Source: Culex pipiens pallens
Lineage: Eukaryota; Arthropoda; Insecta; Diptera; Culicidae
NCBI RefSeq assembly: GCF_016801865.2
Contig: NC_068938.1
Location: 34,021,759-34,085,758, forward strand
Reading direction: 5' to 3'
DNA: 64,000 nt
Shown one piece after another: positions 19,769 through 31,045 of this stretch. Both the position numbers and the translations under genes were made by a program. Each line of letters begins with the position of its first letter. Positions within the stretch are counted from its first letter, which is position 1. The notes beneath the pieces were generated by a model that was not told where the DNA came from, ran no database searches, and saw nothing but the letters and a program-made list of their open reading frames with translations.

Positions 19769-20461
19769 TAATAACTAAACGCGCCCGTTGTCAATATGAC
19801 TTTTCCGTTCTCTTTCTCTCTAAAGAACCTTATGTAGAGATTCTACTTTCTTTGGCGAATATAGAATAAATGCAAGAACGGCTTCGCACCTTCCACAGAA
19901 CTAACTAAAGCTTTAAAATGTAGTACTTTTTTAAATACTAAGTATTTTTCCTGTCTGCCGTTTTTGGGTAAATTTTGATAAGGTTTAAATTATAAAAGAT
20001 TCAAAACTATGAAATGCGTACACCGATTCACACGTTTAATGCTTATTAGTTTTTGGCAAAGCGCTGTTTTTTCAAACTTTATGTAGTCCTAATTTGCTTC
20101 AAAAGTCGATTTAAGCGGTTTAAACTTCTGCTGGTGACGAATATAATCTTGGAGATATTTTCGTGGTTATCTTTACTGCCTCGTGATAACAAAATTTAAT
20201 TAACAAGTTTAACTGAATGATTCACGATTATATACGTGGATTAAAGTGTTTAATTTGTTTACATTTTGTATGTATACATTGTACAGTCAAATTTTTCGAT
20301 ACGGATGAAAACATAAAACATAGAGTGTGACTTACTAAGGTTAAGGGAATACCTCTTTACGTTAATAACTTGTTGTTGTGGTCTTGCCACTATCAAAATG
20401 AAATTGTTCAAATGTGCACAACCACATCGTTATAGAAACTATGTTTCAATTTTTTACACAT
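19769..20461. other. Intergenic DNA, no gene seen
   Basis: AT-rich sequence between the MITE and the 3' end of the next minus-strand gene. Confidence 0.4.
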
Positions 20462-20467
20462 TTTATT
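20462..20467 (-). terminator. Polyadenylation signal
   Basis: AATAAA on the minus strand, 28 bp past the stop codon of the protease homolog. Confidence 0.6.
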
Positions 20468-20494
20468 TATTTCGATGTTTCTGAAAGTAATACA

Positions 20495-21395
20495 TTAGTT
20501 CGTGCTTTTCAACTCTTCCGGATTTGGGTTGATGACCGCGTTGATCCACGCGATGTGGGCCGACGCTCGCACGGTCACCGAGGGAAGTCCCGGAATTGCG
20601 CAGATGGGAGGACTCCAACCAAGGATACCGACCAGCTCGTGTCGACCGTCGATAACTTGCGCAACCGGACCGCCAGCATCGCCGGAGCAAGGTCCAATTC
20701 CACCGGTTACCGGTCCCAGACACACGTGCAGCGGGGTGATTGGGGTCATTTGCGGATCTTCCGGATCAGCCATCAGAGCCTGACAAGCAGGGTTGGGGAA
20801 GACGGCAACTCGGGCTTGCTGGAGAAGCACCGGAGTGCTTGGCAGCAGACCGACCGAGGTCGATCCCCAACCGGCAAATCGTACGATGCCACTGTGGATG
20901 GTGTCCGGCGCCGGCAGGTTGATGGGCTGGATGAACGCTGTGAAACCGAACGGAGACGTCAGACGAATCACGGCAATGTTGAACGGACTCAACGACTGAT
21001 CGTAAGAGGGATGAATCACAAAATTGAGCACGTTGATCGTCTGCTCGGTGATCTCGAACTGGTTCAGGGACAGCTTTCCGGCCTGGACGCGATACCGGCT
21101 GTTCAAATTGTTGGCGAAACACTCGGCAGCGGACAGCACGTGGAAGTCGTTGATGATGGTTCCACCGCAGACATGGTTTGCTCGCAACAGCAAGAACCGC
21201 TGGACGGACACGATGTACGGGTACTCGGCGGCAAGCGCATCGGTTCCTCCGGCCACGCGGGATCCTCTGTCAACTGAAGGAGTAAAAGTTTTTAAAAGGT
21301 CCTGCACTTCAAAAGTGAATCATCTTACCCGTAGTAGAGGCCAGTACGGCGCCTAAACACAGACACAAAATTGCTCCCTTCAGCATGTTGTCCAT
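20495..21395 (-). CDS. Serine protease homolog with all three catalytic residues replaced
   Basis: Two exons, 21329-21395 and 20495-21273. The 55-bp phase-1 intron (21274-21328, GTAAGA...CCTTCAG) again lies between signal peptide and mature part. 281 residues from ATG 21395; an in-frame ATG at 21386 is an alternative start. Hydrophobic signal peptide to about residue 20; Arg28 before Val-Ala-Gly-Gly. The S1 fold is clear from the Cys-Gly-Gly box, Phe-Ala-Gly-Trp-Gly and Pro-Cys-Ser-Gly-Asp. The catalytic positions read Glu73 (Ala-Ala-Glu-Cys), Asn121 (Pro-Phe-Asn-Ile-Ala) and Ala222 (Gly-Asp-Ala-Gly-Gly). No proteolysis is expected. The frame and fold residues are otherwise intact, so it is more likely a functional non-enzymatic homolog than a decaying pseudogene. 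Confidence 0.92.
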
Positions 21396-21490
21396 CGAGT
21401 TGGCTAAATCAAACTGGGCACTAATCCGTCTAGGTCGCGACGGTGAACCAAGATATACCGCCCGGTTTATGACTTATCTTATCGACTCCG
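21396..21490 (-). promoter_or_regulatory. Upstream region with two adjacent GATA motifs
   Basis: On the minus strand CGATAAGATAAG (21484-21473) is a tandem GATA site about 80 bp above the start codon. A TATATC box-like word lies at 21457-21452. This matches the GATA motifs at the neighbouring protease genes. Confidence 0.5.
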
Positions 21491-21693
21491 CCGCCGACGA
21501 CGATTATTCATCCTTCGAGGTGAGAAATCCGATTATGCAGTGTCTTTAGATAACATTCGAGCACACGGGGGTTCGTGAAACGATTTAACCATTGTTTTTT
21601 TTTTTTCAATTTTCCCTTCCCCAAATTAATGAGCGAAATATTTGTGTGGTTTCAGGGTGTTTCGTTATCAACCATGAACGGGATGACGAGAGT

Positions 21694-24600
21694 TTATTTC
21701 AGATTCGGAACGATAACGGAAAGAATCCACTCAATGTGGGCGGAAACGAGTGTGTGCATCGAGGGGCCACTTCCGCACGGCGTGACCGTCCACGCTGGGA
21801 TGGCCAGCAGGTTGAAGGGATGCAGCTCGGTGCCGATTATGACGGGACCGCCGGAGTCGCCTACGCAGGTCCCGGCGGCACCCGTTGGTCCTGCGACGTC
21901 GGTGCAGATTGTGTCGCTGGTGAGGTAGGTGGCTAGGGTGGCACCCAACCGCCGGATGCAGGCTTTCATCGAGAGAATCGGGACGGTGGCTGCCTGTGGG
22001 AAATGCAAAATAAAAAAAATAGCAAAATTTCACATTCATACGTTTATTGACTAACAAAAATAAATTACACATTTAGATTTTTTTTATCGAATTCGGTAAA
22101 GTTTACCGAATTTTCAACTGCTTAACAGTTTGGTACACTGAAAACTACCGAATTTGGTAAAAACTTACCGAAATTCGGTAATGAAGTTCATTATTGTTCC
22201 TCGTAAACCGATTTTCGGTAAAAATTGTTCACTTTGACAGATGGTTTACCGATCTAAACTTTACCAATTTTTAACTACCGAATTCGGTAAAAAAATCTAA
22301 GTGTGTAGTTATTTTTTTTAAATCGATAAACTTAACTGCTTGTTGAAAGACCAACTTTTTTCGCTTCTGTTAAAAATAGTAGTGAGTCGAACATTTATCC
22401 AGCGAGGTTCTCGGGTTGGAATAAAATGCGAAGAGTTGAAATGAGTTTAATACCACATTTTAAGCAATTCAGGAACCACCGTGTTATTTGCCGTCAAGAT
22501 AAGTGTCAAACTGCAAAAAAAAAGCATTGACTTTCGATACAAGTGCTGAAAAGTTGAACATTTCAACACTTAAATGGATACTGAAAGGTTCTTCAAAACT
22601 GTTAGTTTGGCAATGTTAAATAGTTCCGTTCGAGAATGACAAGCAAAAGTAAGTAAATTGTAAGTCACAACGGAATTGCAAAAAAGAATTTTCAGTACTG
22701 ACAACTTTAGAAAATTTTGCATTTTTCTCGGGATTTCTAAATTTGCTTTTTTTTTTGTTTTGGACGTACGAATTTATAAAAGAATTAAAAAAATTCCCAG
22801 ATTTTCTATTGCCGTAACCCGTTATTAGTATGTAAAATGTAGAGAAAGCATGATTTCCATCTATTGGAAAAAAAACCTAAAACTCAATCGAAACTTAAAC
22901 GTTTTTCTATTGAAAAAAACAATAAGCTGTAAAAACGAAAATAAATTATAGAAATTTTCTGATCTTATCGTTAACAGATATGTTTATAGAATTTGCCTAT
23001 TAAGAAAATCGCATAAAATAGGAGGCTTTTTCATCGAAAAAAAAAACATATAAAAAATACCGACGATTTGATAAATAAATTTTGGTACTCAAATTTTGAT
23101 GTTCAATTTACAAAAGAAAAAAAAATCTAGATTGAAACTAGAATTTCCAGATATTTATTTGTTTAAGATTAATAACTGTTGGATTAACTAGATTTTTATG
23201 AAAATCTATAAATTTGAGAACAACATTTTCTTATTTTTTTTTCATTTCCTTTGCATGCAAAAAAAAAAATGTTGGATGATGATAAATGATTTTGAAGGCA
23301 ATTTTTAAAAATAAAGGTTAAATTTAATGATGACTTAATGACACTGTTTTTTTTTGTTTTCATGAATCAAAATAAGATTTCAAATAAAAGATTTTTTTTA
23401 TTAATTTTTGTTAGTTTTTTAATTATATTTTTCATGTAATTGTTAGTATTTTTCATTTTCAAATTTATTTAGAAATGTTGTTTAATGGTTAATTTTGACC
23501 TTTATTGAATTTTTTTTTCAATTATTTTTGTGATACTTTTTAAGGGACTTAGAACCCGAGCAGACGGGAATAACGTGGGAATAACATTTTTGGGTATTTG
23601 AAAATACTAGGCCAATAACATTTTATGTTATTTATAACAGGATTTGTTATTCGCCGTTATGAATTTTTTGTTATTGGATTGTTATTGTAATAACAGAATA
23701 ATAACATTTTGAGTTATTCTTCGAACAAATCTTTGTTATTATTTTTTGTTATTTTAACAACTAATCCGATCATCCCAATAACAGTTGGAGGTATTCGTCC
23801 ATAACAAAAAATGTTATTCCAAAGTTGTTTTGGCTTTCAACCAATATCAGACCAATAACAAATTTTGTTATGATAACATAAACTGTTATTAAACTCTTAT
23901 GCAGAAAATGATTTTGCAAGAATATTCCATAACACTTTTTGTTATTTTAACAGTATTTGTTATTGAAATGGCATGAATTTTGTTATTACCGTCTGCCCGG
24001 GAAAGAACATCTTTTGCGCTAGAGTATATCGACGCTGTCGTGCTATCATGTCGCACCCGCCATATTGACGTTCCGAGAAAAACACGTTTTAATGTTTGAC
24101 CTTGAATAAACAAAAACGAAAGCACGCAATGTAAACAATAACAAACACGTTTTGTTTGGCTGACCATTCTGTGCATTGTCCCGAAGTTTGGTTGAATTTG
24201 GTTGCTGGAGTCCCGAGTTATAATTACAAATGTTTACGGTAGTCTAACTTGTACGTGCGTCAAACGCATCCTGACCTGAAATCCCTTTGGCCAATTGTCG
24301 CACTTACACCAATTTTCAGAGAGTGACAAGATAGCACGACAAGATTGAAACTTCTTTCATATGAAAAGTGACAAAAATCCGCGGAGCTTTTTTGGTTTTC
24401 ATTGAATATCTCAGGATTGAAATCGAATTTTGGGGATCTGTGAAGGTCAAAAGGTGAGGCATTGTGAGCTGCACAAAATGGCGTTCTTAACTCAATTTGT
24501 CCCAAATTGCACGTACGACAAGTTAGCACGACGGCGACGATATGATGTTGAAAAATTTGGTATCGAGATCATGACTTTTTGAATAAAAATGTGAATTTTA

Positions 24601-27600
24601 GAAAAAAAACAGCGATGAAAAATTTTTGGATGCTAAATCAAATTTGAGATTGGAATTGAAATTTTTGATAAAATACACCGTTTTCAAGTTTCAGGAATTT
24701 GAGAGATTTTTTTTTCAAAATAGTTCAGTTTTTTCTGCAATTGAAATATACCTTATGAAGCAAAAGCTCCCTAAAAAAAAAAAAAATCATTTGAAAGGCT
24801 GAAAAAAAAATTGTTTTATTTGTTGGTCGAATTACTGGTTGCCGATATGCCTTTTAAGATTTTTTTTTTGCTATATATTTCTCAACATGCGATACCTCGG
24901 AAACTATTACTTTAAATTTAAACGCATTTCAAAATAAATGTAACTTTTGTAATTTTTTGCAATCACTCGCAACTCACATCACAAAAACTAAATCATCTTT
25001 TTCTCGAATTTAGGTTTTCGCTACTATGCAAAAAAAAAACAAAAAAAATAAACTAGATTTGGCAAAAAAGTCCAATTTTCAATTAAAGGGAGATGACGGA
25101 AATTCGATTTTTTTTTGATTCCCAATTGATGCTTTGAAATCTAAACTCAGTAAAGGCAGCTGGAGCATTACAAAACAACACGGATTAAGTTAGAATTCAC
25201 TTAGCTATGCAAAAAACAGCATTGCTCGAATCCTCAAAAGACAATCCGGGCTTTGTCCATTTGCTGCGAGTATGCCTACCTCTAATCCATTAGGCTGCCA
25301 ACCGTCCTTTCCGTACGAGGAAACGCCATAGCCAACGATGGTGGCCACACTGGTAGGCAGGATTCGTTGATCAAAAATCGGTATCGGTTGCACGTTTCCG
25401 GTGAACACCAACGGCTTCTTCAGCAGTATCTTTTGGAATCAAAAACAAACAGAAAAAAATCCACAAAAAACTCGCATCACTGAACCGAAATCTATCGACA
25501 TTGACCACCACCCACCCGTTGATCATCTTACCAGTGCCAAATCGCTTCCCCGCTGTCCGTCAACGTACTCCGGACTTGGCTCAATCCCGGCGACGGTTCT
25601 GGCCTGTCGAACACCACAAACAATCAGCAAGCTCTCCTTGGGCAGGGGCGGGGCGACGCAGTGAGCGGAAGTAAGCAGCCAATTTTCGTTCACAATCGTA
25701 CTGCCGCACAGATGCGTCCACGAGCTCCAGGACCCGGCCGGTTGCCGCTGGCGGACGGAGCAGATGAACGGAAGCTCCCCGATGGCTACGCCGGTTCCGC
25801 CGACGACGCGTGGTCTGCCAGGGGAAGTTGACTCCGCCACTATTGGCGCAATTGGTGGGAAAAGTTGAAGGAGTAGGAAAAAAAATAGTGGTTTGGAATA
25901 GGGTTGCCGACAGACATGCATTGGCACAGCGCGCTGCTAGCACGCGTGCTATTTTAGCGAATTGCACTGCGCTTTCAGTCAACTTTGTAAATAAATGAAA
26001 ATTTTCAATCATTTTTTTTTTGATTTTCTTGTTGCTATTTTTCCGTATTCCATAAAGTTTTGATCAAAATAGTTAAATGTTATGTCGTATTACTCGTATT
26101 CAAACAGCCCCGCAACATCGGATAATCGAAGCTTGACAAAAAACTTTTTTCATTATTTCGTTATTTATTTATTTTTACATTTTTACAACACCAATTTAGT
26201 TAAAATTTAACAGTAGATTGCTTATTAAATTAAAAAGGCATTTTTTTTTTTTAAATATTTCATCAACGTTATTTATTCGTCATTTTGAAATTATAAATCC
26301 TGGATAGCTTTAGCTTTGTTTTGGTGTCAAACTTAAGCACGACAATAAAAAATAAGACGACGAAAACAGTTTTTTTTTGTGATTCGATTATCCAAAGTGA
26401 AATTTTTACTTTACGTCGTATAATCGAGTCTGGACTTTTAGTTCGATGTTGTGGAAAAATAATTAATTTTTCGATTTTTTTTATATGGTGCCTATGGGTA
26501 TCCAGTTCTGAAAATATATTTTTTGCAATTCCGTCGTGAAACTACTTACTTTTCCTGTCATTCTTAAACGACGAAATAGCCTACTTTTCTGTAGCAAAAA
26601 TAACAGAATCGAATAGCAACACTTTTCAAAATAAATGCTGAAAAGTTCTACTTTTCAGCACTGAAATGGGTGCTGAAAAGTTGAACTTTTCAGCACTTGT
26701 TTCGAAAAGTAACACTTTTCAACATTTTTTTGATTAAAACGATTTATTGACAAAATACATGAAAATTTAACTTAAAATTTCACTCCAATGGGTGTTTTTC
26801 GGAATTGCAAAAAATGTTGTATGGAACTCGTTGCAAAACTTGTTTTTTTCAGCACTCTTTGTTTTTATCCAACTCGGTGAACCTCGTTGGATAAATGTAC
26901 GACTCGTGCTGAAAAAATCCTCTTTTTGCAACTTGTTGCATAAACTACTATTTTGCAATTCCGTCGTGAAACTACTTACTTTTCCTGTCATTCTTGAACG
27001 ACGAAATAGCCTACTTTTCTGTACCAAAAATAACAGAATCGAATAGCAACACTTTTCAAAACAAATGCTGAAAAGTTCTACTTTTCAGCACTGAAATGGA
27101 GCATGAGCATGAGCATGAGCATGGTTGACTGCCAATGAGCTGCTACTCCGTTATTGACGGATCAGCTGAAGTTAAACAATGAATCAAAAATGATCAGTGG
27201 GAGCCAACCATCCGTTCACTGTTTAACCTCTGAAGACCCCTACTTTATGAGTCAATACCGGCGCCCTCCCAAGAAGCCTGCAGTTCAACGAAAGGGAGGA
27301 ATGTTAGTCCGATAGTTGAAGTTGCAGACTCATCAAGCACACAGTTTTTCGCTATATACTTGTTGATACCGCTTGAGACCGTTGAATCCACAGCATCTCC
27401 TTCAAGCATGATTATTATTTTTTTGGGTTAGTAGGATAAGGTATTGGCTTTTCGATGCCTCCCGAGCTACGATGCTATGGGGAGGACTTTCATAACAAAC
27501 CCGTCGGCGAGCCTTCCGAGCAACGATGCTATGGGAAGGTCTTTCTGGTTAACAAACAAAGTCACTCACACACAATTATTTCACTCCACTATTAATTAAT

Positions 27601-30600
27601 CCAAAATGTCAGTGCGTCTTTCGATCATTATATAGAAATGGCTTTTTCACCATAAAAAATAAAACCTTATTCGTAAAAATATACACAATTCACCCGACGC
27701 CGTGCCTTCCGATCAACGATGATATAGGAAGGGCTTTGAAAACCACAAAACAATTAATTAAGATCACAAAAAAAAAATCACAAAAAACACCAATTACTCA
27801 ACGAAACTTACGCTCAAGACACAAACTATTCAGTAAGTCATGCTTTTATTCGATTACCACAATCACTCACCCCATACGAATAGCGACACAAAAGCACACC
27901 GAAAAATTAACCTGAATAATCACGACTTCGCGACCCCACTTCCAGCGCACCAATGATGCTATTATTCGATTACCACAATCACTCACCCCACTTCGCGTCC
28001 ACACTTCCAGCGCACCAATGATGCTTTTATTCGATTACCACAATCACTCACCCCATACGAATAGCGACACAAAAGCACACCAAAAAATTAACCTGAATAA
28101 TCACGACTTCGCGTCCCCACTTCCAGCGCACCAATCTCTACTTATCAGCACTGAAATGGATGCTGAAAAGTTGAACTTTTCAGCACTTGTTTGGAAAAGT
28201 TGTACTTTTCTACATTTTTTTTAATTAAACGATTCATTGACTCAATGCATGGACATTTGTCCTATAATTCTGTTCAAAGGGTGTTTTTCGGAATTGTAAA
28301 AAAACGTTGTATGGACCTCGATGCAAAAGTTGATTTTTTCATCACTCGTCGTATTTATCCAACTCGGTGAACCTCGTTGGATAAATGTACGACTCGTGCT
28401 GAAAAAATCCTCTTTTTGCAACTTGTTGCATAAACTACTATTTTTAAAACTGAGAAAAACATTGAAGATAGATCTTTTTTTGCTGACTTGATGTTTGTTA
28501 AGTGTCACTCAAACTGTTAATTTTCAAATGTCGATATTTCTGAAACTGATGTTCCGATTTTCAATGTGAATAAATCAATTTTTCTGATCCACTTAAAAAA
28601 ATATTTTGATTTTTTTAAAATCAAGACTAATTTTTCAAAAGGGTCAAAATACAATTAAATAGCCTTTTGGAAAGTTAGTTTTGAAACCGATGCACTTTAT
28701 AAATGTTTAAAGTACTTTTCAATTGCAAATTCGCTTTTAATCATAAAATTATGAGATTTTTTTTACATTAAATTCGATTTAAAAAACAGCGCTATTTTTT
28801 TTTTAATTGATTTGGCGGCAAATATTCCATTTTTATATGGACAGTTACCAAAATTGTATGGAGACTTTAAGGAAATTGTATAGAGGCTATTGTATGGTTT
28901 GCTGCCAAAATTTTATGGAGACTTGAATGGACAAACCAATGATGCGTTATATTAAATATATCTTTTTGGAATGATGGACATAATTCCATAATTTAAAAAT
29001 ATTTTTTTGACTGGAAAATTTTACAAATGTTTAATTTTTTATCAATGTAATAAATAGGACCATGCACAGCATTATGCATTAGTTTTAGAGATATTAGTAC
29101 TAAAAAATGAAATTCTATTTAAATGAGACTTAAAAAACGTAAATTTTCTTTTTCTTTTATTCGCTGTATTTCAGCAACCAGATGTCCAAATTTCGGAGTC
29201 TCTTAGGCAATTTAAAAAAAAGAAAAAATGAAATTAAATTTTAAGATGCTATATTTTGAAAACATTGCACTTTATCAAAAAATCTTTACAGTACTTTTCG
29301 GTTGCAAATTTGATTCTACAAAAAAAAAAAAAAAAAAAAAAACAGAGACATTGGCTATCCAGGTTTTTAAGCGAAAATGGCGTTCGAATGGTGAACGCCC
29401 GAAATGTCAAAATCACGCAGTAGCACCAACATTAGACAAAAAATGTGGCTGTCATGCCATGGCACACTTTTTTCGCAATGTTGGTACCACTGCGCGATTT
29501 TGACAATTCGGGCGTTCACCACTCGAACGCCATTTTCGCTTAAAAAGCTGGATAATCTAATGAAAATTCATCCAAACTTCCAATTATAGTGTTTTGGAAT
29601 GGGGAAAATGTCAGCTATCCATTGCAATTAATTACATGAAAATTTTCACAAATATACGTATTTTTCCTGTATTTTGAAATGCAATGTTTCTCGAAAAAAA
29701 TATAGTTTTTGCTATACGGATATGAAATGATCGGATGTTTTTTTCATACATTTCGAAAGTTATAACACTTTTTTAAAATTAATAAAAAAAAAATCACAAA
29801 ACTACGTATTTTCTGAAAAATACTCAAAATTTCAGTTTTTTATAATATAGATATCAAATAATCGGGATTTTTTCATACATTTCGATAGTAATAATCTTTT
29901 TGTGAAATACTCAAAATTTTCACAAAACTACGTATTTGCTGAAAAATACTCGAAATTTCAGATTTTTACAATATGGCTATCAAATGATCAAATGATTTTT
30001 GATACATTTCGAAAGCTATAACATAGAAATTTGAAAATAGTTTTGCACAAAATTACTTTATTTCGAAAAAAATACTAAAAGTTCAAATTTGTTATAAATG
30101 GGTATCAAATGATCGGGATTTTTTCATACATTTTAAAAGTAATAGCACAACTTTTTGAAAACACTTGAAATTTTCAAAAAGCTAGGTATTTTGAAACAAT
30201 ACTAAAAATTTCACTTTTTACAATCTAAAAATCATGTAATAAAAACTAAAATTTGCAGTATTTTTTCAAAAGTATGTAATTTTGTAAAAAAAATAGTATT
30301 TTCAAAAAAAAATCTACCAAAATGTCTGGATAGGGACAGCAGGGTTTAGAGCACTCAAAAGCTTAAAAAATTGGAAATCGATGCACTATTTTTGTTGATC
30401 TGTGTCCGAAAACAATAAAAAAATATCCAAATATTGTCCCAATTCGCCCCATGTGTCCCGTTTCGCCCCAGATGACGGTTCTGTCGAAATGTATGAAAAA
30501 ATACGATCATGTGATACCCATATTGTTAAAAAACTTGAACTTTTTAAAAATGGATGGAAAATACAAAGTCTTGGATTTTTGTAGCATTTTCAAAAAATTG

Positions 30601-30940
30601 TAAAAGACCGACATTTTGAGTATATTTTATTTTCCTGTGATATTTTTTTAAATGATTGAACTTGTTTGATTTTATGCTTCTTTAAATTGCATTTTATAGT
30701 TCATACAACAAATGATTTTTGAAAGTCGTCGAATTCAATATACTCATTCCTAACGGTTCCAAATTTCTACTGAGATTGTTTGCAAGCTCTATAGATATCC
30801 GAGTACCTACCATCATCTCCGTCGTCGTCGTTTTCCGCAGCATCCTGTCCAAGGACTCCGGCCTTCGCTACGACAAATACCACGATGAGAAGAACGTAGA
30901 AGACTTCCTCCGTTCGACGGCTAACAGAACTGCCAATCAT
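21694..30940 (-). CDS. S1 serine protease, four exons, intact triad
   Basis: Preferred model: exons 30811-30940, 25532-25839, 25280-25429 and 21694-21993, giving 295 residues. Introns are 4971 bp (phase 1), 102 bp (phase 0) and 3286 bp (phase 0), all GT-AG. Exon 1 encodes a signal segment (residues 14-30) and an acidic Asp/Glu-rich stretch (33-43). Arg54 precedes Val-Val-Gly-Gly; His103 (Ser-Ala-His-Cys), Asp143 (Gly-Ser-Asp-Leu-Ala) and Ser243 (Gly-Asp-Ser-Gly-Gly-Pro) are present. An alternative start at ATG 25921 would read the polypyrimidine tract of intron 1 as a signal peptide. I prefer the distant exon because its phase fits and the intron position matches the neighbouring proteases. 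The specificity pocket is unusual (Gly at the 189 position, Ala-Trp-Thr in place of Ser-Trp-Gly), so substrate is unclear. Exons 2-4 are firm; exon 1 is moderately supported. Confidence 0.8.
22068..22305. mobile_element. TA-flanked MITE rich in CCGAATTCGG palindromes
   Basis: 238 bp in the last intron of the protease gene. Ends CACATTTAGATTTTTTT and its near complement AAAAAAATCTAAGTGTG, flanked by TA (22066-22067 and 22306-22307). Inside, ACCGAATTCGGTAA-like words are repeated in both orientations. Confidence 0.75.
22306..23554. other. AT-rich intronic DNA
   Basis: Intron of the 21694-30940 gene; long A/T runs, no other feature. 22540-22590 has a weak match to the CTGAAAAGTTGAACTTTTCAG family at 26.6 kb. 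Confidence 0.4.
23555..24001. mobile_element. MITE with CAGACGG termini and dense TTGTTATT repeats
   Basis: Left end CCCGAGCAGACGGGAATAAC, right end GTTATTACCGTCTGCCCGGG, near-perfect inverted repeats. The interior is built almost entirely of ATAACA/TGTTAT words in both orientations. No clean target duplication found. Directly abuts the next MITE. Confidence 0.7.
24029..24540. mobile_element. TA-flanked MITE with GTCGTGCTA termini
   Basis: Left end TCGACGCTGTCGTGCTATCA and right end the near complement, finishing TTAGCACGACGGCGACGA, with TA on both sides. GTGCTA-type words recur inside. 512 bp, no real coding frame. Confidence 0.65.
24541..25279. other. AT-rich intronic DNA
   Basis: Remainder of the last intron of the protease gene; nothing else seen. 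Confidence 0.4.
26105..26440. repeat. Relic of the TTCGGATAATCGA inverted-repeat family
   Basis: Starts near CATCGGATAATCGAAGC and ends near CGTATAATCGAGTCTGG, with the diverged AATTTAACAGTAGATTGC core between. It is related to the copies at 41.8-42.15 and 49.4-49.5 kb. Lies in intron 1 of the protease gene. Confidence 0.45.
27100..28136 (-). mobile_element. 1-kb LINE-like insert with 5' monomers and (ATGCTC)n tail
   Basis: A 23-bp target duplication starts TCTACTT and ends CACTGAAATGG (27077-27099 and 28137-28159, one mismatch). On the minus strand the insert starts with about 2.5 tandem monomers (28135-27840) and ends with four repeats of ATGCTC. Start monomers plus a simple-repeat tail and long target duplication are typical of non-LTR elements. 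There is no open frame, so it would be non-autonomous. Three CCTTCC...GGAAGG hairpin-like words sit at about 27480, 27515 and 27712. Confidence 0.6.
27840..28135. repeat. Tandem repeat, two 116-bp units around a 65-bp shortened unit
   Basis: Unit starts at 27840, 27956 and 28021, each beginning ATGCT(T/A)TTATTCGATTACC and ending CCAGCGCACCAAT(G). The middle unit lacks about 50 bp from its interior. Confidence 0.85.
29358..29552. mobile_element. TA-flanked palindromic MITE with TCCAG termini
   Basis: 195 bp. Left half starts TCCAGGTTTTTAAGCGAAAA; the right half is its near complement, ending TTCGCTTAAAAAGCTGGA. TA flanks both sides. The arms include CGCCATTTTCGC and TCAAAATCGCGC words and extend over most of the element. 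Confidence 0.8.
29640..30300. repeat. Degenerate tandem repeat, period about 128 bp
   Basis: The word CATACATTTCGAAAGTTATA recurs with changes near 29747, 29876, 30003 and 30126. Copies are too diverged to fix unit borders by eye. Intronic in the protease gene. Confidence 0.5.
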
Positions 30941-30959
30941 GATGGCGCTCGCGCTTGGA

Positions 30960-31045
30960 ACTGAACTAAACCACTATCGGGCTGTGAATCGGAATCATTT
31001 CGAAATATCTTGCGTGCTTTTCTCACTCTCTCTCTCTCTCGACAG
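30960..31045 (-). promoter_or_regulatory. Possible promoter of the four-exon protease gene
   Basis: On the minus strand a TTCAGTT initiator-like word lies at about 30960, just above the ATG at 30940. A GAGAGAGAGAGAG tract (about 31045-31026) could bind a GAGA factor. No TATA box. Confidence 0.35.

Larger units (their letters stand above)
26520..28460. repeat. Duplicated palindromic repeat block, split by a 1-kb insert
   Basis: The word GCTGAAAAGTTGAACTTTTC and relatives occur at about 26670, 27065 and 28160. A stretch starting GCAATTCCGTCGTGAAACTA is present at about 26525 and again at 26955. A stretch with CCAACTCGGTGAACCTCGTT is at about 26870 and again at 28360. The block is therefore at least two tandem copies of a palindromic unit, and the second copy is broken by the insert at 27100-28136. 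Confidence 0.65.

Noticed and set aside
25840..25921. ATG 25921 as protease start with a Phe/Leu-rich signal peptide
   Set aside because: The hydrophobic stretch is the translated polypyrimidine tract before a good acceptor at 25840. A phase-matched signal exon exists upstream. Kept only as an alternative.
27840..28135. CRISPR-like array
   Set aside because: Units are 116 bp direct tandem repeats without spacers, in a eukaryotic genome.
30402..30584. Short frame near 30.4 kb in the protease intron
   Set aside because: Lies in degenerate repeat DNA and shows no protein features.
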